A stretch of 64,000 bases of DNA from Sphingobium xenophagum NBRC 107872 (GCF_000367345.1 NZ_BARE01000010.1:33347-97346); one strand, 5' to 3'; counted from the first letter of the stretch, positions 18,840 to 28,827 are shown. Notes: generated by a model not told the origin, from the sequence alone. Numbers and translations are program-made.

Positions 18840-18925
18840 CGCCCTTCGCGATTCAGTGGGACCGCCCGGCTAACTAGGGCTGCCGGGGCTGTCTGCAATC
18901 GTCGCGCTACGCAAAGGAGACGAAA

Positions 18926-19129
18926 ATGCCCAAGCTCAAGACCAAGAGCGGTGTGAAGAAGCGCTTCAAGTTCACCGCTTCCGGCAAGGTCAAGCACGGC
19001 GTCGCTGGCAAGCGTCACCGCCTGATCAGCCACAACGCCAAATATATTCGCCAGAACCGTGGTACTTCCGTGCTGTCCGATGCCGACGTGGCTCACGTCC
19101 GCCTCTGGGCACCCTACGGCCTGAAGTAA
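18926..19129 (+). CDS. rpmI: 50S ribosomal protein L35
   Basis: A 67-residue basic protein starting [23 protein letters not shown], the standard L35 beginning. It binds 23S rRNA in the large subunit. AAAGGAG lies seven bases before the ATG. It is 13 bases upstream of rplT and is co-transcribed with it. Confidence 0.98.
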   Translation: MPKLKTKSGVKKRFKFTASGKVKHGVAGKRHRLISHNAKYIRQNRGTSVLSDADVAHVRLWAPYGLK

Positions 19130-19142
19130 GGAGTAAGGGACA

Positions 19143-19505
19143 ATGGCACGCGTCAAACGGGGTGTAACCACCCGCGCCAAGCACAAGCGGATTCTGGAAC
19201 AGGCGAAGGGTTATTATGGCCGTCGCAAGAATACCATCCGCGTCGCCCGTCAGGCGGTCGAAAAGGCCGGCCAGTACGCTTACCGCGATCGCAAGGTCAA
19301 GAAGCGCAGCTTCCGTGGCCTGTGGATCCAGCGCATCAACGCGGGTGTCCGCGCTGAAGGCCTGACCTATTCGCAATTCATGCACGGCCTGAAGCTGGCC
19401 GGCGTGCAGCTGGACCGCAAGGTTCTGGCCGACATTGCGATGCACGAAGGCGAGGCGTTTAGCGCCATCATCGCCCAGGCCAAGGCTGCGCTGCCCGCAG
19501 CATAA
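19143..19505 (+). CDS. rplT: 50S ribosomal protein L20
   Basis: A 120-residue protein starting [18 protein letters not shown], with the conserved GYYGRRKNT and [12 protein letters not shown] stretches of L20. L20 is an early assembly protein for the 50S subunit and a known feedback regulator of its own operon in other bacteria. In many bacteria pheS-pheT follow directly; here a terminator, a LysE gene and a GIY-YIG gene intervene. Confidence 0.98.
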   Translation: MARVKRGVTTRAKHKRILEQAKGYYGRRKNTIRVARQAVEKAGQYAYRDRKVKKRSFRGLWIQRINAGVRAEGLTYSQFMHGLKLAGVQLDRKVLADIAMHEGEAFSAIIAQAKAALPAA

Positions 19506-19530
19506 GGCCGGTCGGTCGCAAGATCGTCAA

Positions 19531-19568
19531 AAGGGCGCCGGGGCAGATGCTTCCGGCGCCCTTTTTGT
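19531..19568 (+). terminator. Rho-independent terminator after rplT
   Basis: AAGGGCGCCGG (19531-19541) pairs with CCGGCGCCCTT around an 11-base loop, followed by TTTTTGTTT. Strong stem and T-tract, 26 bases after the rplT stop. Confidence 0.9.
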
Positions 19569-19587
19569 TTGTTGCGATCCTACTAAC

Positions 19588-19684
19588 CCGTTCGCCCTGA
19601 GCGAAGTCGAAGGGCACCACCGAACGGAGTGAGGTGCCTTCGCTACGCTCAGGGCGGGGGCTTCGACAGGCTCAGCCCGAACGG
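19588..19684. repeat. CCGTTCG-type palindromic repeat, compound copy
   Basis: Starts CCGTTCGCCCTGAGCGAAG and ends CAGCCCGAACGG, with a central inverted pair (GCCCTGAGCG and CGCTCAGGGC) and an internal CACCGAACGG. It lies in the gap between the rplT terminator and the LysE gene. Read through, it adds false N-terminal residues to the LysE frame. Confidence 0.75.
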
Positions 19685-19720
19685 ATTTGGGGTTGGCCGG
19701 ACATCAAAAGGACCAACCCG

Positions 19721-20335
19721 ATGTCGTTGCATCTCTGGTGGCTATATGTGACCGCCGTGTTCCTGATCTCCGCCACGCCGGGGCCGAACATGCTGCATGT
19801 GATGACGCAGAGCATTGCCCATGGCCCGCGCCGAGCGCTGGCGACCATGGCGGGTCTGATGAGTGCGGTGCTGCTGTGCCTGATCGCGTCGGCGCTGGGG
19901 CTTGGGGCGTTGCTCAAGGCTTCGCCGCGCCTCTTCGACGTGCTGCGCTATGCCGGGGTCGCCTATCTGGTCTGGCTGGGGATCAAGGCATGGCGCGCGC
20001 CAGTCGGCCTTGCCGCCACCGCCGCGCCCGCACGGTCCCATCATGCGCTTTATGCGACCGGGCTTTTGACCGGATTGTCCAATCCCAAGCTGATCATCTT
20101 TGCGGCGGCCCTGTTTCCGCAGTTCATCGACACAGACCGTCCGTTCGGGGTGCAGCTGGCGATCCTGGTGGTCAGTTTCGTGGTGATCGAAAGCTTCTGG
20201 TACAGCATTTACGCGCTGGGCGGGGTCAAGCTGGCCCGCTGGCTGGAGCCGGTGAACCGCCAGCGCCTGTTCAACCGGGCGAGCGGCGTGATGTTCGTAG
20301 GCTTTGGCGGCGCATTGCTGGGCGCGCGGGCGTAA
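19721..20335 (+). CDS. LysE/RhtB-family amino acid exporter
   Basis: A 204-residue inner-membrane exporter with five or six hydrophobic segments. It shows the family start PGPNMLHVMTQSIAHGPRRAL near residue 18, VAYLVWLGIKAWR near 75 and GLLTGLSNPKLIIFAAALFPQF near 110. Members export lysine, threonine or homoserine; the substrate is not readable. The ATG at 19721 has AAAGGA ahead of it; upstream in-frame sequence is translated repeat and not part of the gene. Confidence 0.92.
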   Translation: MSLHLWWLYVTAVFLISATPGPNMLHVMTQSIAHGPRRALATMAGLMSAVLLCLIASALGLGALLKASPRLFDVLRYAGVAYLVWLGIKAWRAPVGLAATAAPARSHHALYATGLLTGLSNPKLIIFAAALFPQFIDTDRPFGVQLAILVVSFVVIESFWYSIYALGGVKLARWLEPVNRQRLFNRASGVMFVGFGGALLGARA

Positions 20336-20351
20336 GCCCTTCTGTATCCAG

Positions 20352-20383
20352 CGTCATCCCCGCGAATGCGGGGACCCATCTCC
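20352..20383 (+). repeat. Left 32-bp inverted repeat of the GIY-YIG unit
   Basis: Starts CGTCATCCCCGCGAATGCGG and ends GGACCCATCTCC; it contains the hairpin CCCCGC-GAAT-GCGGGG. It matches the reverse complement of 20732-20763 at 29 of 32 positions. It ends ten bases before the GIY-YIG start codon. Confidence 0.85.
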
Positions 20384-20393
20384 GGCGGTGTGA

Positions 20394-20720
20394 ATGAAGC
20401 GCGAGATCAGCCCATCGGTGTATATTCTGGCGAGCCGCAGGAACGGCACATTATATACCGGCGTGACGGTCGACCTTGTAAAGCGTCTCTATGAGCATCG
20501 AAACGGCTTGATCGACGGCTTCACCAAAGACTACGGCGTGAAACGTCTTGTTTGGTTCGAGCCGCATGACCGTTTGGAAAGTGCCATCCTACGTGAAAAG
20601 CGGATCAAGAAATGGAACAGGCAATGGAAGATCGGGCTGATAGAAGCGGAAAATCCCGATTGGGATGATCTGGCATTGGGCTTTGGCTTTGAGCCATTGC
20701 CCTCCCTACGCAGCGACTGA
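20394..20720 (+). CDS. Single-domain GIY-YIG nuclease
   Basis: A 108-residue protein of the small GIY-YIG endonuclease group (COG2827, YhbQ/UPF0213-like). The two name motifs appear as VYIL at residues 9-12 and LYTGV at 20-24; the catalytic Arg is in VKRLYEHR and the metal-binding Glu in RLESAILREKRIKKW near residue 62. There is no DNA-recognition domain, so target choice must come from elsewhere. The gene is framed at both ends by inverted copies of one 32-bp repeat, ten and eleven bases away, between the LysE gene and pheS. It has only a weak ribosome binding site (GGCGG). Confidence 0.9.
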   Translation: MKREISPSVYILASRRNGTLYTGVTVDLVKRLYEHRNGLIDGFTKDYGVKRLVWFEPHDRLESAILREKRIKKWNRQWKIGLIEAENPDWDDLALGFGFEPLPSLRSD

Positions 20721-20731
20721 CCGAAAGGTCG

Positions 20732-20763
20732 GGAGATGGGTTCCCGCTTTCGCGGGAATGACG
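20732..20763 (-). repeat. Right 32-bp inverted repeat of the GIY-YIG unit
   Basis: On the minus strand it reads CGTCATTCCCGCGAAAGCGG and then GAACCCATCTCC, with hairpin TCCCGC-GAAA-GCGGGA. It begins eleven bases after the GIY-YIG stop and ends 21 bases before pheS. It has three differences from the left copy, two of which are compensating changes in the hairpin stem (C-G to T-A). Confidence 0.85.
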
Positions 20764-20784
20764 AGATGGTGGTGACGAAGATTT

Positions 20785-21876
20785 ATGACAGACATTAGCG
20801 CATTGAAAGCCGGGCTGATCGCCGACATTGATGCCGCAGACACGCTGGACGCGGTGGAAGCGCTCCGTGTGGGCGCGCTGGGCAAGAACGGGGTCGTGAC
20901 CGGGCTGCTCAAGACGCTGGGGGCCATGTCGCCGGACGAGCGGCTGGAAAAGGGGCCGCCGATCCAGGATCTGCGCGAATCCGTGACCGCCGCGATCGTC
21001 GCGAAGAAGGCGGCGCTGGAGCAGGCGGCGCTGGATGCGCGTCTGGCGTCGGAAAAGATCGACATGACGCTGCCCGCCGATGTGGGGCCGCAAGGGTCGG
21101 TGCATCCGGTTTCGCAGGTGATGGACGAACTGGCGGAAATCTTCGCGGACCTGGGATTTTCGGTCGCGACCGGGCCGGAGATCGAGGACGACTGGCATAA
21201 TTTCACCGCGCTCAACATTCCTGAGACGCATCCGGCGCGTGCGATGCACGACACATTCTACTTCCCCGACGAGGAAGGCCAGAAACGGATGCTGCTGCGC
21301 ACCCATACATCGCCAGTGCAAATTCGCACGATGATGACGCAGGAGCCACCGATCCGCATCATCGCGCCCGGTCGTGTCTATCGCAGCGACAGCGATGCCA
21401 CCCACACGCCGATGTTCCACCAGATCGAGGGGCTGGTGATCGACAAGGGGATCACGCTCGGCCATCTCAAATGGACGCTGGAGACCTTCCTGAAGGCCTT
21501 TTTCGAGCGCGAGGATATCGTGCTGCGGCTGCGCCCCAGCTATTTCCCCTTCACCGAACCCTCTGTCGAGGTCGATGTCGGCTATACGCTGGTGAATGGC
21601 CAGCGCGTGATTGGCGGCGACGGCGATGCAGCGGATGGCGGCTGGCTGGAGGTGCTGGGCAGCGGCATGGTGAACCGTCGCGTGATCGAGGCATGCGGAC
21701 TGGACCCTGACGAGTGGCAGGGCTTTGCCTTTGGCACCGGGGTCGATCGCCTCGCCATGCTCAAATATGGGATGAACGACTTGCGTGCCTTCTTCGACGG
21801 CGACCTGCGCTGGCTCAAACATTATGGTTTTTCGGCGCTGGACGTACCCACGCTGAGCGGGGGAGTGGGCGCATGA
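20785..21876 (+). CDS. pheS: Phenylalanine--tRNA ligase alpha subunit
   Basis: The catalytic subunit of the alpha2-beta2 class II synthetase. The 363-residue protein has an N-terminal coiled-coil region, then [12 protein letters not shown] (near 175), [37 protein letters not shown] and motif 3 [17 protein letters not shown] near 315. Its stop overlaps the start of pheT by four bases (ATGA). The usual rpmI-rplT-pheS linkage is broken here by about 1.3 kb of inserted sequence. Confidence 0.97.
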   Translation: MTDISALKAGLIADIDAADTLDAVEALRVGALGKNGVVTGLLKTLGAMSPDERLEKGPPIQDLRESVTAAIVAKKAALEQAALDARLASEKIDMTLPADVGPQGSVHPVSQVMDELAEIFADLGFSVATGPEIEDDWHNFTALNIPETHPARAMHDTFYFPDEEGQKRMLLRTHTSPVQIRTMMTQEPPIRIIAPGRVYRSDSDATHTPMFHQIEGLVIDKGITLGHLKWTLETFLKAFFEREDIVLRLRPSYFPFTEPSVEVDVGYTLVNGQRVIGGDGDAADGGWLEVLGSGMVNRRVIEACGLDPDEWQGFAFGTGVDRLAMLKYGMNDLRAFFDGDLRWLKHYGFSALDVPTLSGGVGA

Positions 21877-24290
21877 AGTTCACACTGAGCTGGCTCAAGA
21901 CGCATCTCAAGACCGATGCCGACCTGGCCACCATTCTCAAGACGCTCAACGCCATCGGGCTGGAGGTCGACGGTGTCGAAAATCCGGCAGAAAGGCTGGG
22001 TGGCTTCAAGATCGCGAAGGTCTTGACCGCCGATCGTCACCCGCAGGCCGACAAGTTGCAGGTTCTGACCGTCGATCATGGCGATGGCACACCCCTTCAG
22101 GTCGTGTGCGGCGCGCCCAATGCCCGCGCGGGTCTTGTCGGCGTGTTCGGGATCGAGGGTGCTGTCGTTCCCGCCAATGGCATGGTGCTGAAAAAGACCG
22201 CGATCCGGGGCGTCGAATCCAACGGGATGATGTGTTCGACCCGCGAGCTGGAGCTGGGTGACGATCATGACGGCATCATCGAACTGGATGCAGCCGCGCC
22301 GGTTGGGCAGGTCTATGCCGACTGGGCGGGCCTCAATGATCCGGTCATCGACGTGTCGATTACGCCCAACCGGCAGGATTGCATGGGCGTGCGCGGCATC
22401 GCGCGCGATCTGGCGGCGGCTGGGCTGGGCACGCTGAACGCCATCATCGTGCCGGATATTGCGGGCGTGGGGCCGGGTCCGGACGTGCGGACCGAGGATA
22501 TGGAAGGCTGTCCGGCCTTTTTCGCGCGCACCGTGCGCGGCGTCACCAACGGCCAGTCGCCCGAATGGATGGCCAAGCGCCTGAAGGCGATCGGGCAGAA
22601 GCCGATCAGCACCCTGGTCGACATCACCAACTATATCATGATCGACCTGGGCCGACCTTTGCACGTCTATGATATGGCAAGCCTGAAAGGCGGCCTGGTC
22701 GCGCGCAAGGGCAAGGCGGGCGAGCAGGTGCTGGCGCTCAACGGCAAGACCTACACCGTCGATGAGACGATGACCGTCATCGCAGACGATGAAGCTGTCC
22801 ATGACATTGGCGGCATCATGGGCGGCGAACATTCGGGCGCGCAGGACGGCACGACCGACGTGCTGATCGAATGCGCCTATTTCACGCCCGAACGGATCGC
22901 GATGACAGGCCAGAAGCTCAGCCTGACATCGGACGCGCGCGGACGGTTCGAGCGCGGCGTTGACCCGGCCTTTCTGGACGATGGCCTGTCGATCGCGACC
23001 AGCCTTGTGACGCATCTGTGCGGTGGTACGCCCAGCGAGGCGACTCATGCGGGCGCGCCGCCCGTGACGCCCAAGCTTGTGGATTACCGACCCGACCAGT
23101 GCCTGACGCTGGCGGGCGTCTATGTGGCGGCGGACGAACAGAAGCGCATCCTCGAAAGCCTGGGCTTTGTCGTAAGCGGGCAGGACAATCGCACCGATTA
23201 TGAGGATGGCGTGCCGGTGACCGTGCCGGGCATCTGGTCGATCACAGTGCCGAGCTGGCGCCGCGACATTGATGGCTGGCCCGACATTGTCGAGGAAGTA
23301 GTGCGGATCGTCGGGCTGGAGCATGTGCCATCCACCCCGTTGCCGCGCATGCCGGGCGTCGCCCGCCCGACCGCGACGGCGGAGCAGCTGGTCGAGCGCC
23401 GCGTACGCCGTACGGCGGCGGCGCGCGGCCTTGCCGAGGCGATCAACTGGTCCTTCCTGTCGGAAAAGGAAGCCGCTACCGTGGGCGGGGGGCAGTGGAC
23501 GCTGGCCAATCCGATCTCGGAAGATTTGAAGGTCATGCGCCCTTCGCTGCTACCGGGCCTGCTGTCGGCCAGTCGCCGCAACATGGATCGCGGCGCTGCG
23601 TCGGTGCGACTGTTCGAGCTGGGACGGCGCTATTTCAAACAGGGTGAGCGGGCGACCGTTGGATTCGTGCTGGCGGGCGAGAAGCAACCGCGCAGCTGGC
23701 AGGATGGCAAGGCCCAGCCCTTCACCGCCTATGACGCCAAGGCGGACGTCATGGCGCTGCTGGCTGCGGCGGGTGCGCCGGTCGCCAACCTCCAGAATTT
23801 CGGCGAGGCGTCTGCCGCCTATCATCCCGGTCAGTCAGGCACGCTGCGGCTTGGTCCCAAGGTGGTGCTGGCCGAATATGGCGTGCTGCATCCCGGCCTT
23901 GCCAAGCAATTCGGGTTGAGCGGCACGGTGGTCGCGGGTGAAATCTTCCTCGATGCGATACCGGGCAAGCGCAAGTCGGGCTTCATGCGCGCGCCCTATG
24001 CGCCACCCGCCTTGCAGGCGGTGAAGCGCGACTTCGCCTTTGTCGTGGCTGACTCGGTCGAGGCCGATGCGCTGGTTCGCGCCGTCAAGGGCGCGGACAA
24101 GAAGGCGATTGTGGACGTGCGCCTGTTCGACGTCTTTACCGGGCCGGGGGTCGACGAAGGCAGCAAGTCGCTCGCCATCGAAGTCACGCTCCAGCCGGGC
24201 GAGAAGAGCTTTACCCAGGAGGAGCTGGACGCGATCAGCGCGGCCATCGTCAAGGCGGCGCAGAAGCTGGGCGGGGTGCTGCGCGGATAG
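21873..24290 (+). CDS. pheT: Phenylalanine--tRNA ligase beta subunit
   Basis: The tRNA-binding and editing subunit, 805 residues. It starts [18 protein letters not shown] and carries the N-terminal tRNA-binding fold ([20 protein letters not shown]). It continues with the B3/B4 editing region, the B5 domain, a catalytic-like core, and a C-terminal ferredoxin-fold anticodon-binding domain (residues about 705-805, with [20 protein letters not shown]). The ATGA overlap with pheS fixes the start; the open frame extending upstream lies inside pheS. Confidence 0.97.
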   Translation: MKFTLSWLKTHLKTDADLATILKTLNAIGLEVDGVENPAERLGGFKIAKVLTADRHPQADKLQVLTVDHGDGTPLQVVCGAPNARAGLVGVFGIEGAVVPANGMVLKKTAIRGVESNGMMCSTRELELGDDHDGIIELDAAAPVGQVYADWAGLNDPVIDVSITPNRQDCMGVRGIARDLAAAGLGTLNAIIVPDIAGVGPGPDVRTEDMEGCPAFFARTVRGVTNGQSPEWMAKRLKAIGQKPISTLVDITNYIMIDLGRPLHVYDMASLKGGLVARKGKAGEQVLALNGKTYTVDETMTVIADDEAVHDIGGIMGGEHSGAQDGTTDVLIECAYFTPERIAMTGQKLSLTSDARGRFERGVDPAFLDDGLSIATSLVTHLCGGTPSEATHAGAPPVTPKLVDYRPDQCLTLAGVYVAADEQKRILESLGFVVSGQDNRTDYEDGVPVTVPGIWSITVPSWRRDIDGWPDIVEEVVRIVGLEHVPSTPLPRMPGVARPTATAEQLVERRVRRTAAARGLAEAINWSFLSEKEAATVGGGQWTLANPISEDLKVMRPSLLPGLLSASRRNMDRGAASVRLFELGRRYFKQGERATVGFVLAGEKQPRSWQDGKAQPFTAYDAKADVMALLAAAGAPVANLQNFGEASAAYHPGQSGTLRLGPKVVLAEYGVLHPGLAKQFGLSGTVVAGEIFLDAIPGKRKSGFMRAPYAPPALQAVKRDFAFVVADSVEADALVRAVKGADKKAIVDVRLFDVFTGPGVDEGSKSLAIEVTLQPGEKSFTQEELDAISAAIVKAAQKLGGVLRG

Positions 24291-24308
24291 GATGGAGCGA
24301 GGGCGGGT

Positions 24309-25208
24309 TCAGCCCGCCTTCGCCCGCAGCGCGATCGCCATGCCAGCGACCGCCAGCATGGCGCCGCCAGCTGCCAGTCCGGTCCAGCGATAGCCCTCCA
24401 ACAGGGTGGAGATCAGCATCGCGATCACCGGGATGAGGACGCTTGTATATGCCGCGCGCCCCGCGCCCATGCGCTGGATCAGGCGGAAATAGAGCGGGAA
24501 GGTAATGACCGACCCGACCAGGCCCAGCCAGGCGACGCCCAGCCAATAGCCCGTACGCCATTCGGCCACCGGCGGGCCGACCGTGGCAAGCGCATAGGCG
24601 GCGTCCACCGCCGCGCCGATCAGCATTGCCCAGGCCAGCACCGCGATCATCGGCAGGCGGCGGGCAATATCCATCCCCTGCATGACATTGGCGGCAGAAG
24701 CGCTGAGCAACCCGGCGAGTGCAAAGCCGACCCCCGCCAGCACGTCGCCCGGCGCTATGTCGGCGGCGTGATATTCATGGGTCAGCATCAGGATGATGCC
24801 GGTCGTCGCCACCACCGACCCGGCAATGAAGGTGCGGCTGACGGGCTGACGGAAAATCAGAAAGGCCAGGATGGAGTTGGGGATGAGCAGCATGGCGTAG
24901 ATCACCGCGACGACGCCCGAAGTCAGGGTAAGTTCGGCGCGATAGACGAAGTTGAAATTGAGCACGAACTGCGCCGTGCCCAGCAACGCGGCAAAGGCCA
25001 GCCCCGCGCCGCCAATCCGCAAGGACACGCCGCGCATCCGGCAAAAAATGGTCATGGCGACCCCCGCCAGCGCGAAGCGGTAGCAGACCGACCAGCTGGG
25101 CGGCACGCTGCCAATCTGGTCGCGAATGACGATCCAGGTCGAACTCCAGATCAGCGTGACGAGCGCGAAGGGGACGAGTATGCCGCCTTTCGCAGTCGGT
25201 TCAGCCAT
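24309..25208 (-). CDS. EamA/DMT-family transporter
   Basis: A 299-residue membrane protein with about ten hydrophobic segments in two homologous halves, typical of the drug/metabolite transporter superfamily. The N-terminal half starts VPFALVTLIWSSTWIVIRDQ, the usual EamA opening. Members export amino acids or metabolites; substrate unknown. The start at 25208 overlaps the end of the threonine aldolase gene by eight bases, implying a shared transcript. Confidence 0.88.
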   Translation of the reverse strand: MAEPTAKGGILVPFALVTLIWSSTWIVIRDQIGSVPPSWSVCYRFALAGVAMTIFCRMRGVSLRIGGAGLAFAALLGTAQFVLNFNFVYRAELTLTSGVVAVIYAMLLIPNSILAFLIFRQPVSRTFIAGSVVATTGIILMLTHEYHAADIAPGDVLAGVGFALAGLLSASAANVMQGMDIARRLPMIAVLAWAMLIGAAVDAAYALATVGPPVAEWRTGYWLGVAWLGLVGSVITFPLYFRLIQRMGAGRAAYTSVLIPVIAMLISTLLEGYRWTGLAAGGAMLAVAGMAIALRAKAG

Positions 25209-26220
25209 GGTCGAGTGCCCGCAACGCGGCGGCGAGCGGCGCGACGCTGGCGGCGTCCTGCGACCAGTTGGTGACCAGCCGCGCGGCCCCTTCGCCCCAG
25301 TCGTAAAAGTCGAAACCCTGCGCCCGCAGCGCCGCTGCATCGGCGGCGGTGAGGCGGATGAACAGTTCATTCGCTTCGACGCGGTGGAGCAGGCGGGCGG
25401 GCACGGCCTGCGCCAGTGCCTGCGCCGCGGCATTGGCGGCACGGGCGTTGGCCAGCCACAGGTCGCCTTCGACCATCGCCAAAATCTGCGCGGCAAGATA
25501 GCGGCCCTTGGAGAATAGATGCCCCGACCGCTTGCGCCAGCGAGCGGCCTCGGCGGCGCGGGCATCTGCCTGCGGGCCGAAAAAGAGCAATGCCTCGCCG
25601 ATCATCCCGCCATTCTTGACGCAGCCAAAGCTGAGCGCGTCGACGCCGGCGCGCCATGTCAGATCGGCGGGCGCGCAGCCCAGATGCGCCACCACATTGG
25701 CAAAACGCGCGCCATCCATATGGAAGCCCAGGCCGTGGGTGCGCGCGATGTCGCCCAGCGCTGCGACCTCGTCGGGCGTGTAGGCGCGGCCATATTCGGT
25801 GGCGTTGGTGATGCTGATCGCGCGGGCTGGCACCTGATGCACGTCCGGGCGGATCGCCGCGAGCCGCGCGCTGACCATGTCGGGATGAAGTTTCGCGCCC
25901 TCGCCAGGCAAAGCCATGAGGCTCGCGCCATGGGTGAAGAATCCGGGCGCGCCGCATTCGTCGACGACGATATGCGCTTCCTCATGACAGATCACGCCGC
26001 CATAGGGCGGGCAGAGCGTCGCCAGCGCAATGCTGTTGGCGGCCGTGCCGGTCGCGATCCACAGCGCCCGGACGCGCGTGTCGAACAGGGCCGAGAAAGC
26101 GTCATCCAGCCGGGCGCTCCACTGGTCGCCATCATAGCCATGATCGGCCAGATCGGCAGCGGCTATCGCCGCCATCACCTGCGGGCATAGCGGGGTCGCA
26201 TTGTCGGAAAAAAAGTGCAT
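25201..26220 (-). CDS. Low-specificity L-threonine aldolase (PLP-dependent)
   Basis: A 339-residue fold-type I PLP enzyme that splits L-threonine to glycine and acetaldehyde. It starts FFSDNATPLCPQV, has the HEEAHIVVDECGAP cofactor region near residue 82, the HMDGARFANV aspartate motif near 168 and the PLP lysine in SFGCVKNGG near residue 200. The start at 26220 matches the family N-terminus; the frame runs a little further but without a binding site. It shares a transcript with the downstream EamA exporter. Confidence 0.9.
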   Translation of the reverse strand: MHFFSDNATPLCPQVMAAIAAADLADHGYDGDQWSARLDDAFSALFDTRVRALWIATGTAANSIALATLCPPYGGVICHEEAHIVVDECGAPGFFTHGASLMALPGEGAKLHPDMVSARLAAIRPDVHQVPARAISITNATEYGRAYTPDEVAALGDIARTHGLGFHMDGARFANVVAHLGCAPADLTWRAGVDALSFGCVKNGGMIGEALLFFGPQADARAAEAARWRKRSGHLFSKGRYLAAQILAMVEGDLWLANARAANAAAQALAQAVPARLLHRVEANELFIRLTAADAAALRAQGFDFYDWGEGAARLVTNWSQDAASVAPLAAALRALDHG

Positions 26221-26358
26221 GGCCAAGCGATAGCGGGCGGACAGGGGAGCGCCAAGAGGCCAGCATGGCAATACTGGCCTGATGGGTCAGTATAGTTGAC
26301 GTTGTTTCGCGCGTCTATTTGTGACATAGGCTCGCCCTCCAACCCAAGGAGACAGACT

Positions 26359-27450
26359 ATGGACGTCGAGCAGACATCCCGCTTCACCGTCACGCCAAGC
26401 CCCAAGGCTTTGTCGGCGGACGAGCGTGAGCAATTGCTGGCGGACCCCGGTTTCGGGCGTATTTTTACCGATCATATGGTGACGATCCGCTACACCGAAG
26501 GGCAGGGCTGGCACAGCCATGCCATCGGTCCGCGTGAGCCGTTCCAGATCGACCCGGCCTGTGCCGTGCTGCACTATGCGCAGGAAATCTTTGAAGGGAT
26601 GAAGGCATATCGGCTAGCGGATGGCAGCATCGCCATGTTCCGCCCGGAGGAAAACGCCCGTCGCTTTGCCGAATCGGCCGATCGCATGGCGATGCCTGCG
26701 TTGCCGCAGGAGGTTTTTCTCGAAGCGGTCGAGGCGCTGGTCAAGATCGACGCCGACTGGATTCCGGACGGCGAAGGCAGCCTCTATCTGCGCCCCTTCC
26801 TGTTCGCGAGCGAGAATTTCCTGGGCGTTCGCCCGTCCAACGACTATATTTTCTGCGTCATCGCATCGCCCGCCGGTGCCTATTTCAAGGGCGGCAAGAA
26901 GGCCGTGACCCTGTGGGTATCGGAACATTACACCCGCGCTGCGCGGGGCGGCACGGGTGCGGCCAAATGCGGCGGCAACTATGCCGCATCGCTGATCGCG
27001 CAGAAGGAAGCGATCGGCCATGGCTGCGATCAGGTCGTGTTCCTGGACGCAGCGGAGCATAAGTGGGTCGAGGAACTGGGCGGCATGAACGTCTTTTTCG
27101 TCATGGATGACGGATCGATCGTCACCCCCCCGCTCGGCGGCACCATCCTGCCCGGCATCACCCGCAATTCGATCATCACCCTGGCCCGCGCCAAGGGGCA
27201 TGACGTGCGCGAAGAACCCTACAGCTTTGCTCAGTGGCGCGCCGATGCGGCCAGCGGCAAGCTGCGCGAGGCATTTGCCTGCGGCACGGCGGCGGTCGTC
27301 ACGGCGATCGGCACGGTCAAGAGCGTGGATGGCGATTTCACCATCGGCAATGGCGATGGTGGCATCGTCACCGAAACCCTGCGGGCGGAACTGACCGGCA
27401 TCCAGCGCGGAACTGTCGCCGATCCGGCGGGCTGGGTACGGATGGTTTGA
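26359..27450 (+). CDS. ilvE: Branched-chain amino acid aminotransferase IlvE
   Basis: A 363-residue class IV aminotransferase that interconverts valine, leucine and isoleucine with their 2-oxo acids. It is of the longer, mitochondrial-like type. [15 protein letters not shown] lies near residue 78, [12 protein letters not shown] near 104, [14 protein letters not shown] with the PLP lysine near 203, and [15 protein letters not shown] near 272. The ATG at 26359 has AAGGAG eight bases upstream. The gene ends at a long hairpin. Confidence 0.95.
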   Translation: MDVEQTSRFTVTPSPKALSADEREQLLADPGFGRIFTDHMVTIRYTEGQGWHSHAIGPREPFQIDPACAVLHYAQEIFEGMKAYRLADGSIAMFRPEENARRFAESADRMAMPALPQEVFLEAVEALVKIDADWIPDGEGSLYLRPFLFASENFLGVRPSNDYIFCVIASPAGAYFKGGKKAVTLWVSEHYTRAARGGTGAAKCGGNYAASLIAQKEAIGHGCDQVVFLDAAEHKWVEELGGMNVFFVMDDGSIVTPPLGGTILPGITRNSIITLARAKGHDVREEPYSFAQWRADAASGKLREAFACGTAAVVTAIGTVKSVDGDFTIGNGDGGIVTETLRAELTGIQRGTVADPAGWVRMV

Positions 27451-27459
27451 TATCTGGAC

Positions 27460-27493
27460 GCATAGTGCTCCCGCGCTGGCGGGAGCACTATGC
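27460..27493 (+). terminator. Long hairpin after ilvE
   Basis: A perfect 15-bp stem, GCATAGTGCTCCCGC with GCGGGAGCACTATGC, closed by a GCTG loop, starting ten bases after the stop. It is followed by TATTTGGTT and not by a clean T-run, so it may act as a terminator or as an mRNA end protector. Confidence 0.6.
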
Positions 27494-27546
27494 TATTTGG
27501 TTCAGGTCGCTTCCCAATCGCCCCCCAAGCGCCTAGATAGCGGGTC

Positions 27547-28755
27547 ATGGAACGCTTCGACGTCGTGATATTGGGTGGGGGCCTTGTCGGCCTGACCCTT
27601 GGCATCGCCCTTTCCGGCCATGGCGTGCGCTGTGCCGTGATCGACCCTGCCGATCCGGTGGACACGACCGCCAGCGGCTTTGACGGCCGCGTATCGGCAA
27701 TCAGTTCGACCAGTTTTGCGATGCTGTCGGCGATCGGCGTCGCGCCGTTTCTGGAAGGGAAGGGCTGCCCGATCGACCGGATCTGGGTCAGCGACGGGCT
27801 GGAGCCGGGGGCGCTCGATTTCGTGCCGGATGCCGACGATGGCGTGATGGGGACGATGATCCCCAATCGCGACCTGCGCATTGCGCTGGCGCAGGCAGCG
27901 GCCGATGCCGTCCATCTCACCCGCTTCCAGCCCGACCGCGCCATCCATGTCGACCGGAACGCCGATGGCGTGACGCTGACGTTGGCGAGCGGGGCCATGA
28001 TTCGGGGCGCGCTGCTGGTGGCGGCGGAGGGGCGCAACAGTCCGACGCGCGAGGCTGCGGGCATCCGCACCACGCGCTGGCAATATAAACATACCGCCAT
28101 GGTCACGGCGATCGACCATGAAGTGCCGCACGCCAACACGGCCTATGAGATTTTCTATGTCGGCGGCCCGTTCGCGCTGCTGCCGATGCTGCCTGGTACG
28201 CGATCGGCGATCGTGTGGACCGTACCCACGCAGCAGGCGCCCGCCATGCTCAAACTGTCCGAGCGTGCCTGGCTGGCCGAAGCGCAGAAGCGGATCGGCG
28301 GCTTTCTGGGCGAAATCCGTCTGGCAGGGCCGCGTTCCTCCTATCCTTTGGGCTTCCACCACGCCGCGCGCATTACCGATACGCGGCTGGCGCTGGTCGG
28401 CGACAGCGCCCATGCCATTCACCCGATTGCGGGGCAGGGGCTGAACCTGGGCTTCCGTGATGTCGCCGCGCTGGTGGAGGTGCTGGTGGAGGGCAAGAGG
28501 CTGGGGCTTGATCCGGGCGACGCGCAATTGCTGGCGCGCTACCAGCGCTGGCGGAGCCTGGATTCGCTGTCGGTCAGCGTGGCGATGGACGGGCTGGTAC
28601 GGCTGTTCGATGTGCCGGGGCGCTTGCCTGCCTTGGCGCGGCGCGCGGGACTGTCCGCGGTGCAGCGGACGTCGCTGCTCAAGGGGCGCTTCATGGCAGA
28701 AGCGCGCGGTCAATCAGGCGCGCTGCCACGGTTGCTGACGGGCGAGATGGTCTAG
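27547..28755 (+). CDS. UbiH/UbiF-family FAD-dependent hydroxylase
   Basis: A 402-residue flavoprotein monooxygenase of the ubiquinone-ring hydroxylase family. The dinucleotide motif is VVILGGGLVGLTLGIAL at residues 6-22, DGRVSAISSTS near 44 is typical of UbiH-type enzymes, and the second FAD motif GDSAHAIHPIAGQGLNLGFRD lies near 280. Which ring carbon it acts on cannot be told from sequence alone. It stands alone with an upstream hairpin from ilvE. Confidence 0.88.
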   Translation: MERFDVVILGGGLVGLTLGIALSGHGVRCAVIDPADPVDTTASGFDGRVSAISSTSFAMLSAIGVAPFLEGKGCPIDRIWVSDGLEPGALDFVPDADDGVMGTMIPNRDLRIALAQAAADAVHLTRFQPDRAIHVDRNADGVTLTLASGAMIRGALLVAAEGRNSPTREAAGIRTTRWQYKHTAMVTAIDHEVPHANTAYEIFYVGGPFALLPMLPGTRSAIVWTVPTQQAPAMLKLSERAWLAEAQKRIGGFLGEIRLAGPRSSYPLGFHHAARITDTRLALVGDSAHAIHPIAGQGLNLGFRDVAALVEVLVEGKRLGLDPGDAQLLARYQRWRSLDSLSVSVAMDGLVRLFDVPGRLPALARRAGLSAVQRTSLLKGRFMAEARGQSGALPRLLTGEMV

Positions 28756-28827
28756 TCGTTCGTTTGGCATGCCCTGTGCCGGTGGCAGGGCCGGATCATC
28801 AGGCCGTTCATCCAGCAATCGTAACCG

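Noticed and set aside
19634..19720. N-terminal extension of the LysE exporter
   Set aside because: These codons come from the palindromic repeat; the ATG at 19721 has its own binding site and matches the family start.
21822..23324. 500-codon frame on the minus strand inside pheT
   Set aside because: It lies wholly antisense to pheT, a clear housekeeping gene, and its residues (His, Arg, Gln, Asp-rich) are typical of reversed GC-rich coding DNA.
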